From NCBI GenBank assembly GCA_910578425.1, contig CAJTQX010000019.1:1-43512 (forward strand): a stretch of 43,512 bases of DNA, read 5' to 3'. This document shows positions 31,802 through 38,873 of this stretch, piece after piece; the stretch's first letter is position 1; each line of letters starts with the position of its first letter. Origin of the DNA: an uncultured Anaerotignum sp. Lineage in GTDB: Bacteria > Bacillota > Clostridia > Lachnospirales > Anaerotignaceae. Both the position numbers and the translations under genes were made by a program. The notes beneath the pieces were generated by a model. That model had not been told where the DNA came from. It was given only the letters and a program-made list of their open reading frames with translations, and made no database searches.

Positions 31802-32680
31802 CTATCTTCTCCTCTCTTCTTCCTTCCGTTCTTCATAAAACGTTTTATATCTTTCGTACCGCCGTTCGGAAACAGCCCTGCCGATTTCCTCCTTGACAGC
31901 ACATTCCGGTTCGTTGATATGCATACAGCCGGTATAACGGCATTGATTCAAAAACGGACGGAACTCCCGGAAATAAACCTGTAATATTTCCGATGGAATA
32001 TGGTTCAGCAAAAGAGAGGTAAACCCCGGGGAATCTACGATATAGCTTTTTTCTGAAACCTGTATCAGTTCCGCGTGGCGCGTTGTATGCCTGCCGCGCT
32101 GAATCTTCCGGCTGATCTCTCCGGTATTCAATTCCAATCCCGGGAAAGCGGCATTTATCAGGCTGCTTTTGCCTACGCCTGAAGGTCCCGCGAAAACGGA
32201 AATTTTGTTTTCCAGAACATGCCGCAGCTCCCCAATGCCAATCCCCTTCTGCGCGCTGGCGCAGATAACAGGATACCCCGCGTGGCGGTAAAGCTCCGCC
32301 GACGCAATGTAATCCTCGTTTTTATCCTTGTCAATTTTATTGATGACAATCAGGATTTCCAGCTCCTGCTCCTCCGCAAGCAGCAGAAAGCGGTCGAGCA
32401 GGTCCAGATTCATATTCGGGCTTTTCGCGGCGAATACGATCACCGCCTGATCCACATTGGATACCCGCGGGCGAATCAGTTCGTTGCGTCGTGGCAGAAT
32501 TTCGTCCAAACTGCCTTTTTTTCCGGCTTCATCCAATATGGAGATCCGCACAGCGTCCCCCACAGTCGGACGGATTCCCTCTTTGCGAAAAATCCCCCTT
32601 GCGCGGCATTCATAAACGCCCTGCTCCGTATCAATATAGTAGAACCCGCCGATTCCTTTTACGATCACGCCTTCCAGCAT
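31802..32680 (-). CDS. rsgA: Ribosome small-subunit-dependent GTPase A
   Basis: A 292-aa circularly permuted GTPase that tests 30S subunit maturation. An OB fold comes first (about 1-65). The G motifs then appear in permuted order, G4 NKID, G5 SAQKG, G1 GPSGVGKSS, G2 region GRHTTRHAEL and G3 DSPGF. The C-terminal zinc module has CRYTGCMHINEPECAV. Length and layout are normal. It is 14 bases downstream of prkC and 1 base from rpe. Confidence 0.96.
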   Translation of the reverse strand: MLEGVIVKGIGGFYYIDTEQGVYECRARGIFRKEGIRPTVGDAVRISILDEAGKKGSLDEILPRRNELIRPRVSNVDQAVIVFAAKSPNMNLDLLDRFLLLAEEQELEILIVINKIDKDKNEDYIASAELYRHAGYPVICASAQKGIGIGELRHVLENKISVFAGPSGVGKSSLINAAFPGLELNTGEISRKIQRGRHTTRHAELIQVSEKSYIVDSPGFTSLLLNHIPSEILQVYFREFRPFLNQCRYTGCMHINEPECAVKEEIGRAVSERRYERYKTFYEERKEEERRR

Positions 32681-32694
32681 TCCATCGCCTCACC

Positions 32695-35304
32695 CTATTC
32701 TGAGAAATTCACACTTTGTGTCCATTGCTCCACACTGTCAATATAGCACGTCACTGTGCCGCTGCCACGTCCCGTTACGGCAACGCTGTACGGGAAATCT
32801 TCCGTATCGCGGTATTCGTCCACAACAGGGAACGCTCCGTCCGCGTCATTCTTCACCACACGCACATAATGCGAACCGCTGCCCTCCGGCGCGCTGATGG
32901 TAAAATATTTGGTTCCTTCCGTCATACTGCCGGAATGATCCGGCACAGTCTGTGTCGGCGGCTCCGGCGTCTGGGTATTCTGCTGGGGCGGCTCCGGTTC
33001 GTTTGTCTGCGGCGGGCCGCTGCTCACTACAAGGTTTACCACGCTGCCGCTTGGCACCTGCTGATTCGCGGAAATCGTCTGCGTAATGACTTTGCCCTTT
33101 TCTACCGTCGTACTTTCCGTACGGGAAACAGTGCCGACAACAAGCCCGACTGCCTCCAGATCCTGCCTTGCTTTTTCCTCTGTCGCATTTACAACGTTCG
33201 GTACTGCAACATCGCCGCCTTCTTTGCCCTTGCTGACTGTCAAAATAATCCGGCTCCTGGCGTTGATGGTTTCTCCCTCCGCAGGGCTCTGCCCGATAAC
33301 CTTTCTGACCTCTATTTCCTCGTCATATTCATATTCTATACTGGGGTTTGTCCCTACAAGGTTTACGATTTTTTCTGTTGCTTCTTCCTCTGTAAGTTCT
33401 TTTACATCCGGCATTTTCTCCGAAATCAGCCCGGTGCTGATTTTAATGCCGATTTTCCCGCTAACAGGCACTTTGGTGCCCTCCACTGCGGATTGGTAGC
33501 AGATTTCGCCGGTATCGTAATACTTGCTTTGTTCCTGCCCTTCCTCGACCAGTTCGATTCCCAAGGCTTCCGCTTCCTTTGTCGCAGCAGAAAGAGTCTT
33601 GCCCAGCAGGGACGGCATTTCGACTTCCTCGTCCGAAGCCGCAAAACCGCCAAAGCCCCAGCCGCCGCTGAGTGCGCGCATGCCCACAAGAGAGATTACG
33701 CCAATCAGTACCAACGCTGTGATAACAGCCGCAATAATGACCTTTTTCTCTGCGCGGCGGTCGGATTCGCTGTCATAATCCTCCTCCAAACGGGGATTCT
33801 TGCGCACCTTTTCCGGACGTTTGCTCGCCCGTACAGGTTCAGCCTCCATATATTCCCGTTCATAATCGTCCTCTTTTGCCAGCCGCAGCTTTTTGCCATA
33901 TTTCTCAAAGCTGACAAGCGGCACGTCAAGCTCCCTCGGCTCTTCCGCCGGCTCCTGCCGCTTATGCGCACGGATATATTCCAGTTCCTTCTGGTCTGCT
34001 GGCTTCGTCTGCTCCACAGCCTCCACCAGCCGCACTGCCTGCGCGCGCCCGTCCTCAGCTTTTTCTTTTGCCGCCTGTGCCGCGCGGAGCTGCGCCGCCG
34101 CTTCTGCCCGTTTGGACATGCGGATTCCCGCACCGCTCGGATTCGATGCGCCTCCTGTACCTGCCGCATCGCCTGCACCTGATAAACTGCCTGTACCCAA
34201 CGCACCGCCTGCGCCTGACGCGCTGCTTGTGCCGGAAGCACTGTTTATGCCGGAAACTTTGTTTGCTGCGCTGTTTTTTACTCCGTTCGTATCCGGCACA
34301 ACTTCTCCACTCATTGCAACAGACGCGCGGTTTGCATCCCGCCGTCCGGTATTCGACATACGTTGTGCAGTCGAAGACCCGCGCCGCACCATAACAGAAT
34401 CCTCCGGAACCTCCTTCCACTGCGCCTGCTTTTTCTGCGAGCCGTCCTCCATTAAAGGAGGAATTGCCACACCTGTCAGTTCTGCTCTCGCGCGGATCAG
34501 GTCCGCCAAAAGCAGTTCAATGCTGGCATATCGTTCATCCGCTTTTTTCATAGTCGCTTTATGGATGATTCCCTCCAAAGAAGGGCTGCAATTCGGGTTA
34601 TATTGTCGGATATCCGGCAGTTCCTCATTGATGTGCTTCAGCGCGATAGAAACGGAATTATTCCCCTGGAACGGCAGTCTTCCCGTAATCATTTCAAACA
34701 TCGTAATGCCGAGGGAATAGATATCGCTTTTTTCGTCCACATAACCGCCCCGCGCCTGCTCCGGCGAAAAATAATGGACAGACCCTGCGGCATTTGCCGT
34801 TGTTGTCATGGTTGTCGCAGTCGCGGCTCTTGCAATGCCGAAATCCGTTACTTTTACCACGCCGTCCGTCCCCACAAGGATATTCTGGGGCTTGATATCC
34901 CTATGTACAATATGACCTTTATGCGCCTGCGAAAGCGCGGACGCAACCTGTATTGCCACATTGATGGTAGAGCGGGAGTCAAACGGGGCTTTTTCCTTAA
35001 TCGCCTTTTTCAGCGTATCCCCATGAATATACTCCATAACGATAAAGTTTATATCATCGTCCGCTCCAACATCGTATACCCGCACGATATTCGGGTGGGA
35101 GAGCTTTGCCGCCGAACGCGCCTCCGAACGGAAACGCTCAATAAATTCATCATCGCCGATGTATTCCTCGCGAAGCACCTTTACCGTCACATAACGCTCT
35201 AACTCTCTGTCCCTTCCCCGATACACCACAGCCATGCCGCCGGAGCCAATCTTCTCCACAATCTCGTATCTGCCCCGCAGGACAGTACCCGGATTCAGTA
35301 ACAT
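32695..35304 (-). CDS. prkC: PASTA-domain serine/threonine protein kinase
   Basis: An 869-aa membrane kinase that senses cell-wall fragments. The cytoplasmic kinase domain is at about 12-275: GSGGMA (20-25), Lys42 in VTVKVL, HRDIKPQN and DFGIAR. A long linker follows, including a Ser/Gly/Ala stretch (about 340-395) that is unusually repetitive. One TM (about 522-543) leads to three extracellular PASTA repeats (about 560-765), then a Pro/Gln/Thr spacer and an unassigned C-terminal domain of about 80 residues. TTAGGAGG precedes the ATG. It is 13 bases after the phosphatase gene, its usual partner, which reverses its phosphorylations. Confidence 0.95.
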   Translation of the reverse strand: MLLNPGTVLRGRYEIVEKIGSGGMAVVYRGRDRELERYVTVKVLREEYIGDDEFIERFRSEARSAAKLSHPNIVRVYDVGADDDINFIVMEYIHGDTLKKAIKEKAPFDSRSTINVAIQVASALSQAHKGHIVHRDIKPQNILVGTDGVVKVTDFGIARAATATTMTTTANAAGSVHYFSPEQARGGYVDEKSDIYSLGITMFEMITGRLPFQGNNSVSIALKHINEELPDIRQYNPNCSPSLEGIIHKATMKKADERYASIELLLADLIRARAELTGVAIPPLMEDGSQKKQAQWKEVPEDSVMVRRGSSTAQRMSNTGRRDANRASVAMSGEVVPDTNGVKNSAANKVSGINSASGTSSASGAGGALGTGSLSGAGDAAGTGGASNPSGAGIRMSKRAEAAAQLRAAQAAKEKAEDGRAQAVRLVEAVEQTKPADQKELEYIRAHKRQEPAEEPRELDVPLVSFEKYGKKLRLAKEDDYEREYMEAEPVRASKRPEKVRKNPRLEEDYDSESDRRAEKKVIIAAVITALVLIGVISLVGMRALSGGWGFGGFAASDEEVEMPSLLGKTLSAATKEAEALGIELVEEGQEQSKYYDTGEICYQSAVEGTKVPVSGKIGIKISTGLISEKMPDVKELTEEEATEKIVNLVGTNPSIEYEYDEEIEVRKVIGQSPAEGETINARSRIILTVSKGKEGGDVAVPNVVNATEEKARQDLEAVGLVVGTVSRTESTTVEKGKVITQTISANQQVPSGSVVNLVVSSGPPQTNEPEPPQQNTQTPEPPTQTVPDHSGSMTEGTKYFTISAPEGSGSHYVRVVKNDADGAFPVVDEYRDTEDFPYSVAVTGRGSGTVTCYIDSVEQWTQSVNFSE

Positions 35305-35317
35305 GTATTATAACCTC

Positions 35318-36049
35318 CTAAATCTCCACCAAAATCAGAGAAATATTATCGTATCCGCCGTGCTTATTAGCCTCATCGACCAAAACTGCGGCTTTTCGTT
35401 CCACAGAACAGCGTTTATCCAGTATTCTTGCGATCTCGTCATCCCGCAGCATACCGGAAAGCCCGTCTGTACAAAGCAGGAGCATATCGCCCTTTTTCAC
35501 CTGACGTATCATGGTGTCTGTTTCCACGCTGTCCCGTATGCCAACCGCGCGCGTAATGACATTGCGCTTAGGATGCTCCGCAGCCTCTTCCTTCGTAATC
35601 GAGCCCATTTTTACCAGTTCCATCACATAAGAATGGTCAGTTGTCAGGGGCTTCAGCATTTTTTTTCGGTATAAGTATGCCCTGCTGTCACCCACATGGA
35701 CAACAAACAGCTTTTCTTCCCGAATTACCGCTGCCACAAGCGTTGTACCCATTTCAGCAAATTCCCTTGCGGAATTGGATTTCCGGTAAACCGCTTCATT
35801 TGCCGCGGCAACTGCGCCCGTCATCAGGTCCAGTGTTTCTTCGCTCCCGGCATGTTCCTTTTCCTGCCGGAGGTATTCCAGAAATGTTTCAATCGCGCTG
35901 CTGCTGGCAACCTCGCCCGCATTGCAGCCGCCCATGCCGTCCGCAACGACATAGATATTATGCGCAGGATCATCGCCCGCTGTAATATGGTATGCATCTT
36001 CATTATTTTTACGGCATCTGCCGATGTCGCTGATTCCAACTGCTTTCAA
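35318..36049 (-). CDS. stp: PP2C-family protein serine/threonine phosphatase
   Basis: A 243-aa cytoplasmic metal-dependent phosphatase that opposes PrkC. The PP2C metal motifs are NNEDAY, VVADGMGG, GTTLVAAVI, HVGDSRAYL, TTDHSY and CTDGLSGML, with GGYDNIS at the end. The start is TTG at 36049, 10 bases after AAAGGAGG; the protein then reads KAVGISDIGRCRKNNED as usual for the family. It is upstream of prkC in a shared transcript and is separated from rlmN by copy 3 of the stem-loop repeat. Confidence 0.95.
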   Translation of the reverse strand: MKAVGISDIGRCRKNNEDAYHITAGDDPAHNIYVVADGMGGCNAGEVASSSAIETFLEYLRQEKEHAGSEETLDLMTGAVAAANEAVYRKSNSAREFAEMGTTLVAAVIREEKLFVVHVGDSRAYLYRKKMLKPLTTDHSYVMELVKMGSITKEEAAEHPKRNVITRAVGIRDSVETDTMIRQVKKGDMLLLCTDGLSGMLRDDEIARILDKRCSVERKAAVLVDEANKHGGYDNISLILVEI

Positions 36050-36084
36050 AACTGCTCCACCTCCTTTGAAAGAGCTTCAAGGCT

Positions 36085-36280
36085 TGAAAGACCCTGAGGG
36101 CTTTGCCCTCAAACTCCCACAAGGGCTTTCAGCCCTTGACCCGCTTTCCGTCACGCATACGCGTGCCGGGGCATCAAATATCTGGTACTCCCTTCGGAAA
36201 ACGCAGTTTTCCGCAATAAAGTTTAGGGTCAAGCCCTTTTCAAAGGGCTTGCGGGGTTTGGGGCAGAGCCCCAGGGTTCT
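36085..36280. repeat. Intergenic stem-loop repeat, copy 3 (complete inverted-repeat element)
   Basis: This is the cleanest full copy, about 196 bases. The left arm has GAGGGC/GCCCTC (36094-36108), AAGGGC/GCCCTT and CACGC/GCGTG (36152-36165). The core CGGAAAACGCAGTTTTC is shared with copy 1. The right arm is the reverse complement of the left (GGGTCAAGCCC through CCCAGGGTT), giving terminal inverted repeats of about 55 bases. It fills the stp-rlmN gap and ends exactly at the rlmN stop codon. Confidence 0.88.
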
Positions 36281-37315
36281 TTATTTCTTCAAATACCCGC
36301 GCCGCAGCTGCCCGCACGCCGCGTCAATATCGCTGCCGAGTCTCCGCCGTACTGTCGTTTCCACGCCATGCTCCTGCAATACCGCCGCAAACCGCCGCAC
36401 CCGCTCGTCGGAGCTTTTCACAAACGCCCGCTCCTTCACATCGTTGACAGGTATCAGATTCACATGGCACAGCATATGCCGCAGCCGTCCCGCCAACTCC
36501 CGCGCACATGCGTCGCTGTCATTCACGCCCTGCATCATGGCATATTCAAACGTAATCCGCCGCTTCGTTTTTTCCGCATATGCACGGCAGGCAGCAAGCA
36601 GCGTATCCATCGGGTTCGCCTTCGATATCGGCATGATGCTGTTTCGTATTCCGTCATTCGGTGCGTGCAGTGATACCGCCAGAGTGATTTGCAGATTTTC
36701 CTCCGCCAGTTCATACATTTTATCAACCAGCCCGCAGGTGGAAAGCGTGATATGCCTCTGGCCCATATTCTGCCCTTTCGAGTCATTGATCAGCCGCAGA
36801 AATTTCAGCACGTTTTCATAATTATCCAAAGGCTCGCCGCTTCCCATCAGCACAACCCCGCTGACGCGTTCGCCGCAGTCCTTCTGTATTTCATACACCT
36901 GCGAAAGCATTTCCCCCGCTGTTAAATTCCGCTCCACACCATCCAGCGTAGAGGCACAGAACCGGCAGCCCATACGGCAGCCCGCCTGTGTGGAGATACA
37001 GACCGTATTTCCATATTCATACTTCATCAATACGCTTTCTATGACAGAGCCGTTTTCCAGCGCGAATAAATATTTCCGCGTGCCGTCCTTCTGTGAAACC
37101 AGCTTCCGCACCACTTCCGCCTGTGGGAGCTTTGCCGTATTTTCCAGCTTCTCCCGCAGCGTTTTGGGAAGGTTTGTCATTTCCGAAAACTCTGCGGCAT
37201 GCTTTCCATGTATCCATTCAAAAAGCTGCTTTGCCCGGAATTTAGGTTCCCCCATCTCTATGATAAATTGTTCCAGTTCAACGCTGTCCATTGACCTGAG
37301 GTCCGTTTTAGCCAT
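36281..37315 (-). CDS. rlmN: Dual-specificity rRNA/tRNA adenine-C2 methyltransferase RlmN
   Basis: A 344-aa radical-SAM enzyme that methylates A2503 of 23S rRNA and A37 of some tRNAs. The iron-sulfur Cys triad is CRMGCRFC after CISTQAG; GSGEPLDNY is the SAM-binding loop, and the C-terminal DIDAACGQL carries the second catalytic Cys. Length is normal. The start ATG at 37315 follows AAGGAAGGG formed by the end of rsmB, whose TAA lies 1 base upstream. The frame extends nine codons further up into rsmB but has no SD. Confidence 0.96.
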   Translation of the reverse strand: MAKTDLRSMDSVELEQFIIEMGEPKFRAKQLFEWIHGKHAAEFSEMTNLPKTLREKLENTAKLPQAEVVRKLVSQKDGTRKYLFALENGSVIESVLMKYEYGNTVCISTQAGCRMGCRFCASTLDGVERNLTAGEMLSQVYEIQKDCGERVSGVVLMGSGEPLDNYENVLKFLRLINDSKGQNMGQRHITLSTCGLVDKMYELAEENLQITLAVSLHAPNDGIRNSIMPISKANPMDTLLAACRAYAEKTKRRITFEYAMMQGVNDSDACARELAGRLRHMLCHVNLIPVNDVKERAFVKSSDERVRRFAAVLQEHGVETTVRRRLGSDIDAACGQLRRGYLKK

Positions 37316-37316
37316 G

Positions 37317-38666
37317 TTATCCCTTCCTTGCCATACGCGCAATGAAAAATCCGTCCGTTCCCGTTCTGTGCGGCAGGAGCGTTACAAAACCTTTCCCTGC
37401 CGTTTCCGCAGCCCAGTCCCATTCTTTGGGCAGAAACGGCGTGATATCCTCCGCTTCAAACGCAGGGTGCTCCGCAAGAAACCACTCTACATTTTTCTCA
37501 TTTTCCTTGCGGCTCAGCGTACAGGTACAGTATACCAGCACGCCGCCCGGGCGCACAAGATTTCCGGCATTTTCCAATATTCTCCGCTGTATCTCTATCA
37601 GACTGTCGATTTCGCTGCCTGTTTTTTTCAGACGAATATCCGGCTTTTTCCGCATCAGCCCCAGACCGGAACAGGGCGCGTCCACCAGCACACAGTCAAA
37701 CCGCCCTGTGCCTTCATCCGGCTCCATGCCGTCCCTCTGTTCGCACTCCATGCAGGAAATACCCAGCCTTGCGGCAGTTTCTTTCATCAGTTCTATTTTA
37801 TGGGCATGTATATCCCTTGATACGATCTGTCCGTCATTTTCCATTTTTTCTGCTGCCGTAAAACTCTTTCCGCCCGGCGCGGCGCAGATATCCAGTACGC
37901 GATCTCCTTTCCTCGGGTCTAAGACCCTGACGGCAAGCTGAGAGCTTTCGTCCTGAATATGGAACAGCCCCTCCTGAAACGCCGTCAATTTCGTCAAATC
38001 ATCTGTTTTTGCAAGATGAAGGGCATTTTCGCAGATATTTCCCCGCACAGCCTTTATATTGCTTTCCCTGAGCAGTTTCCGCAGATTGTCCGGTGTGGTT
38101 TTCAGCGTATTCACCCGTATCGTCACATCGGGCGGCTGGTTGTTTTCGGCGCAGAGCCGTTCCGTTTCCGAAACACCATAATACGCTGCCCACATTTTCA
38201 CCAGCCAGAGCGGGTGGGAATACCGCACAGAAATCCATTCCGCAGTACCCTCCTCCGGCAGCGAAACCCTTTTCCAGTCCCGCGCCAGCCGCCGCAGAAG
38301 TCCGTTTACAAAGCCCTTCAGCGCGCGGTAGCCGCGTGCCTCCGCCAGCCTGACCGCCTCGTTGCAGGCAGCAGAATCCGGAACCTGCATAAATATCATC
38401 TGGTATGCCGCTGTGCGCACAACCGCCGCCAGCCACGGCTTCATTTTTCCCACAGGAATACTGGAAAATGCATCCAGCAGGTAATCAATATAGATCAGGC
38501 TGCGCAGCGTGCCGTTTACCGTTTCCGTCACAAACGCCCGTTCCTGACGGGTCATCGCTCCGTTCCGCCGCAGTATCCGGCGCAGCGCGACATTGCTGTA
38601 CGCGCCCGCTGTCATGATTTCCATCAACGCCTCCGCCGCAACTTCCCTTGGATTGCTCCGCTGCAT
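37317..38666 (-). CDS. rsmB: 16S rRNA (cytosine-967-C5)-methyltransferase
   Basis: A 449-aa enzyme. The NusB-like RNA-binding domain is at about 1-140 (NPREVAAEALMEIMTAGAYSN, CNEAVRLAEARGYRALKGFVNGLLR). The SAM-dependent methyltransferase domain follows: DICAAPGGKSF binds SAM, and VDAPCSGLG and YCTCTLSRKENE hold the two catalytic cysteines. Length is normal. AAGGAGGG precedes the ATG. It is first in the minus-strand run rsmB-rlmN-stp-prkC-rsgA-rpe-thiN, with a near-consensus promoter just upstream. Confidence 0.96.
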   Translation of the reverse strand: MQRSNPREVAAEALMEIMTAGAYSNVALRRILRRNGAMTRQERAFVTETVNGTLRSLIYIDYLLDAFSSIPVGKMKPWLAAVVRTAAYQMIFMQVPDSAACNEAVRLAEARGYRALKGFVNGLLRRLARDWKRVSLPEEGTAEWISVRYSHPLWLVKMWAAYYGVSETERLCAENNQPPDVTIRVNTLKTTPDNLRKLLRESNIKAVRGNICENALHLAKTDDLTKLTAFQEGLFHIQDESSQLAVRVLDPRKGDRVLDICAAPGGKSFTAAEKMENDGQIVSRDIHAHKIELMKETAARLGISCMECEQRDGMEPDEGTGRFDCVLVDAPCSGLGLMRKKPDIRLKKTGSEIDSLIEIQRRILENAGNLVRPGGVLVYCTCTLSRKENEKNVEWFLAEHPAFEAEDITPFLPKEWDWAAETAGKGFVTLLPHRTGTDGFFIARMARKG

Positions 38667-38702
38667 CTCTGCACCCTCCTTCCATAATCCACTAATCTTA
38701 TT

Positions 38703-38731
38703 ATTATACGGGATTTTGCGACAATCTTCAA
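38703..38731 (-). promoter_or_regulatory. rsmB operon promoter
   Basis: On the minus strand TTGAAG (38726-38731), a 17-base spacer and a perfect TATAAT (38703-38708) lie about 37 bases upstream of the rsmB start. This should drive the whole housekeeping run. Confidence 0.82.
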
Positions 38732-38787
38732 GAATTTTTCATTCAGACACCGCAAATAAATCATTTACAGCCCTGATTTTGAATCAG

Positions 38788-38817
38788 TTGACAACCTGAC
38801 ACATTGGGTGATATGGT
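38788..38817 (+). promoter_or_regulatory. priA promoter
   Basis: TTGACA (38788-38793), 18 bases, then TGA-TATGGT (hexamer 38812-38817, TG-extended). It is divergent from the rsmB promoter in a 207-base shared region. Confidence 0.65.
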
Positions 38818-38828
38818 AAAAGCGGCTC

Positions 38829-38848
38829 AGGCTCATTGAAATGAGCCT
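38829..38848 (+). promoter_or_regulatory. Hairpin in the priA leader
   Basis: AGGCTCAT (38829-38836) and ATGAGCCT (38841-38848) form a perfect 8-bp stem with a TGAA loop. It would lie at the very 5' end of the transcript from the promoter above, about 25 bases before the start codon. The palindrome TTCCGCGGAA follows, reaching the SD AAGGAG. It may stabilise the mRNA 5' end or affect initiation. Confidence 0.5.
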
Positions 38849-38873
38849 TTCCGCGGAAGGAGTGAATGGAAAA

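Noticed and set aside
32716..34182. A 488-codon plus-strand frame
   Set aside because: It is antisense to prkC, whose kinase and PASTA domains are unmistakable.
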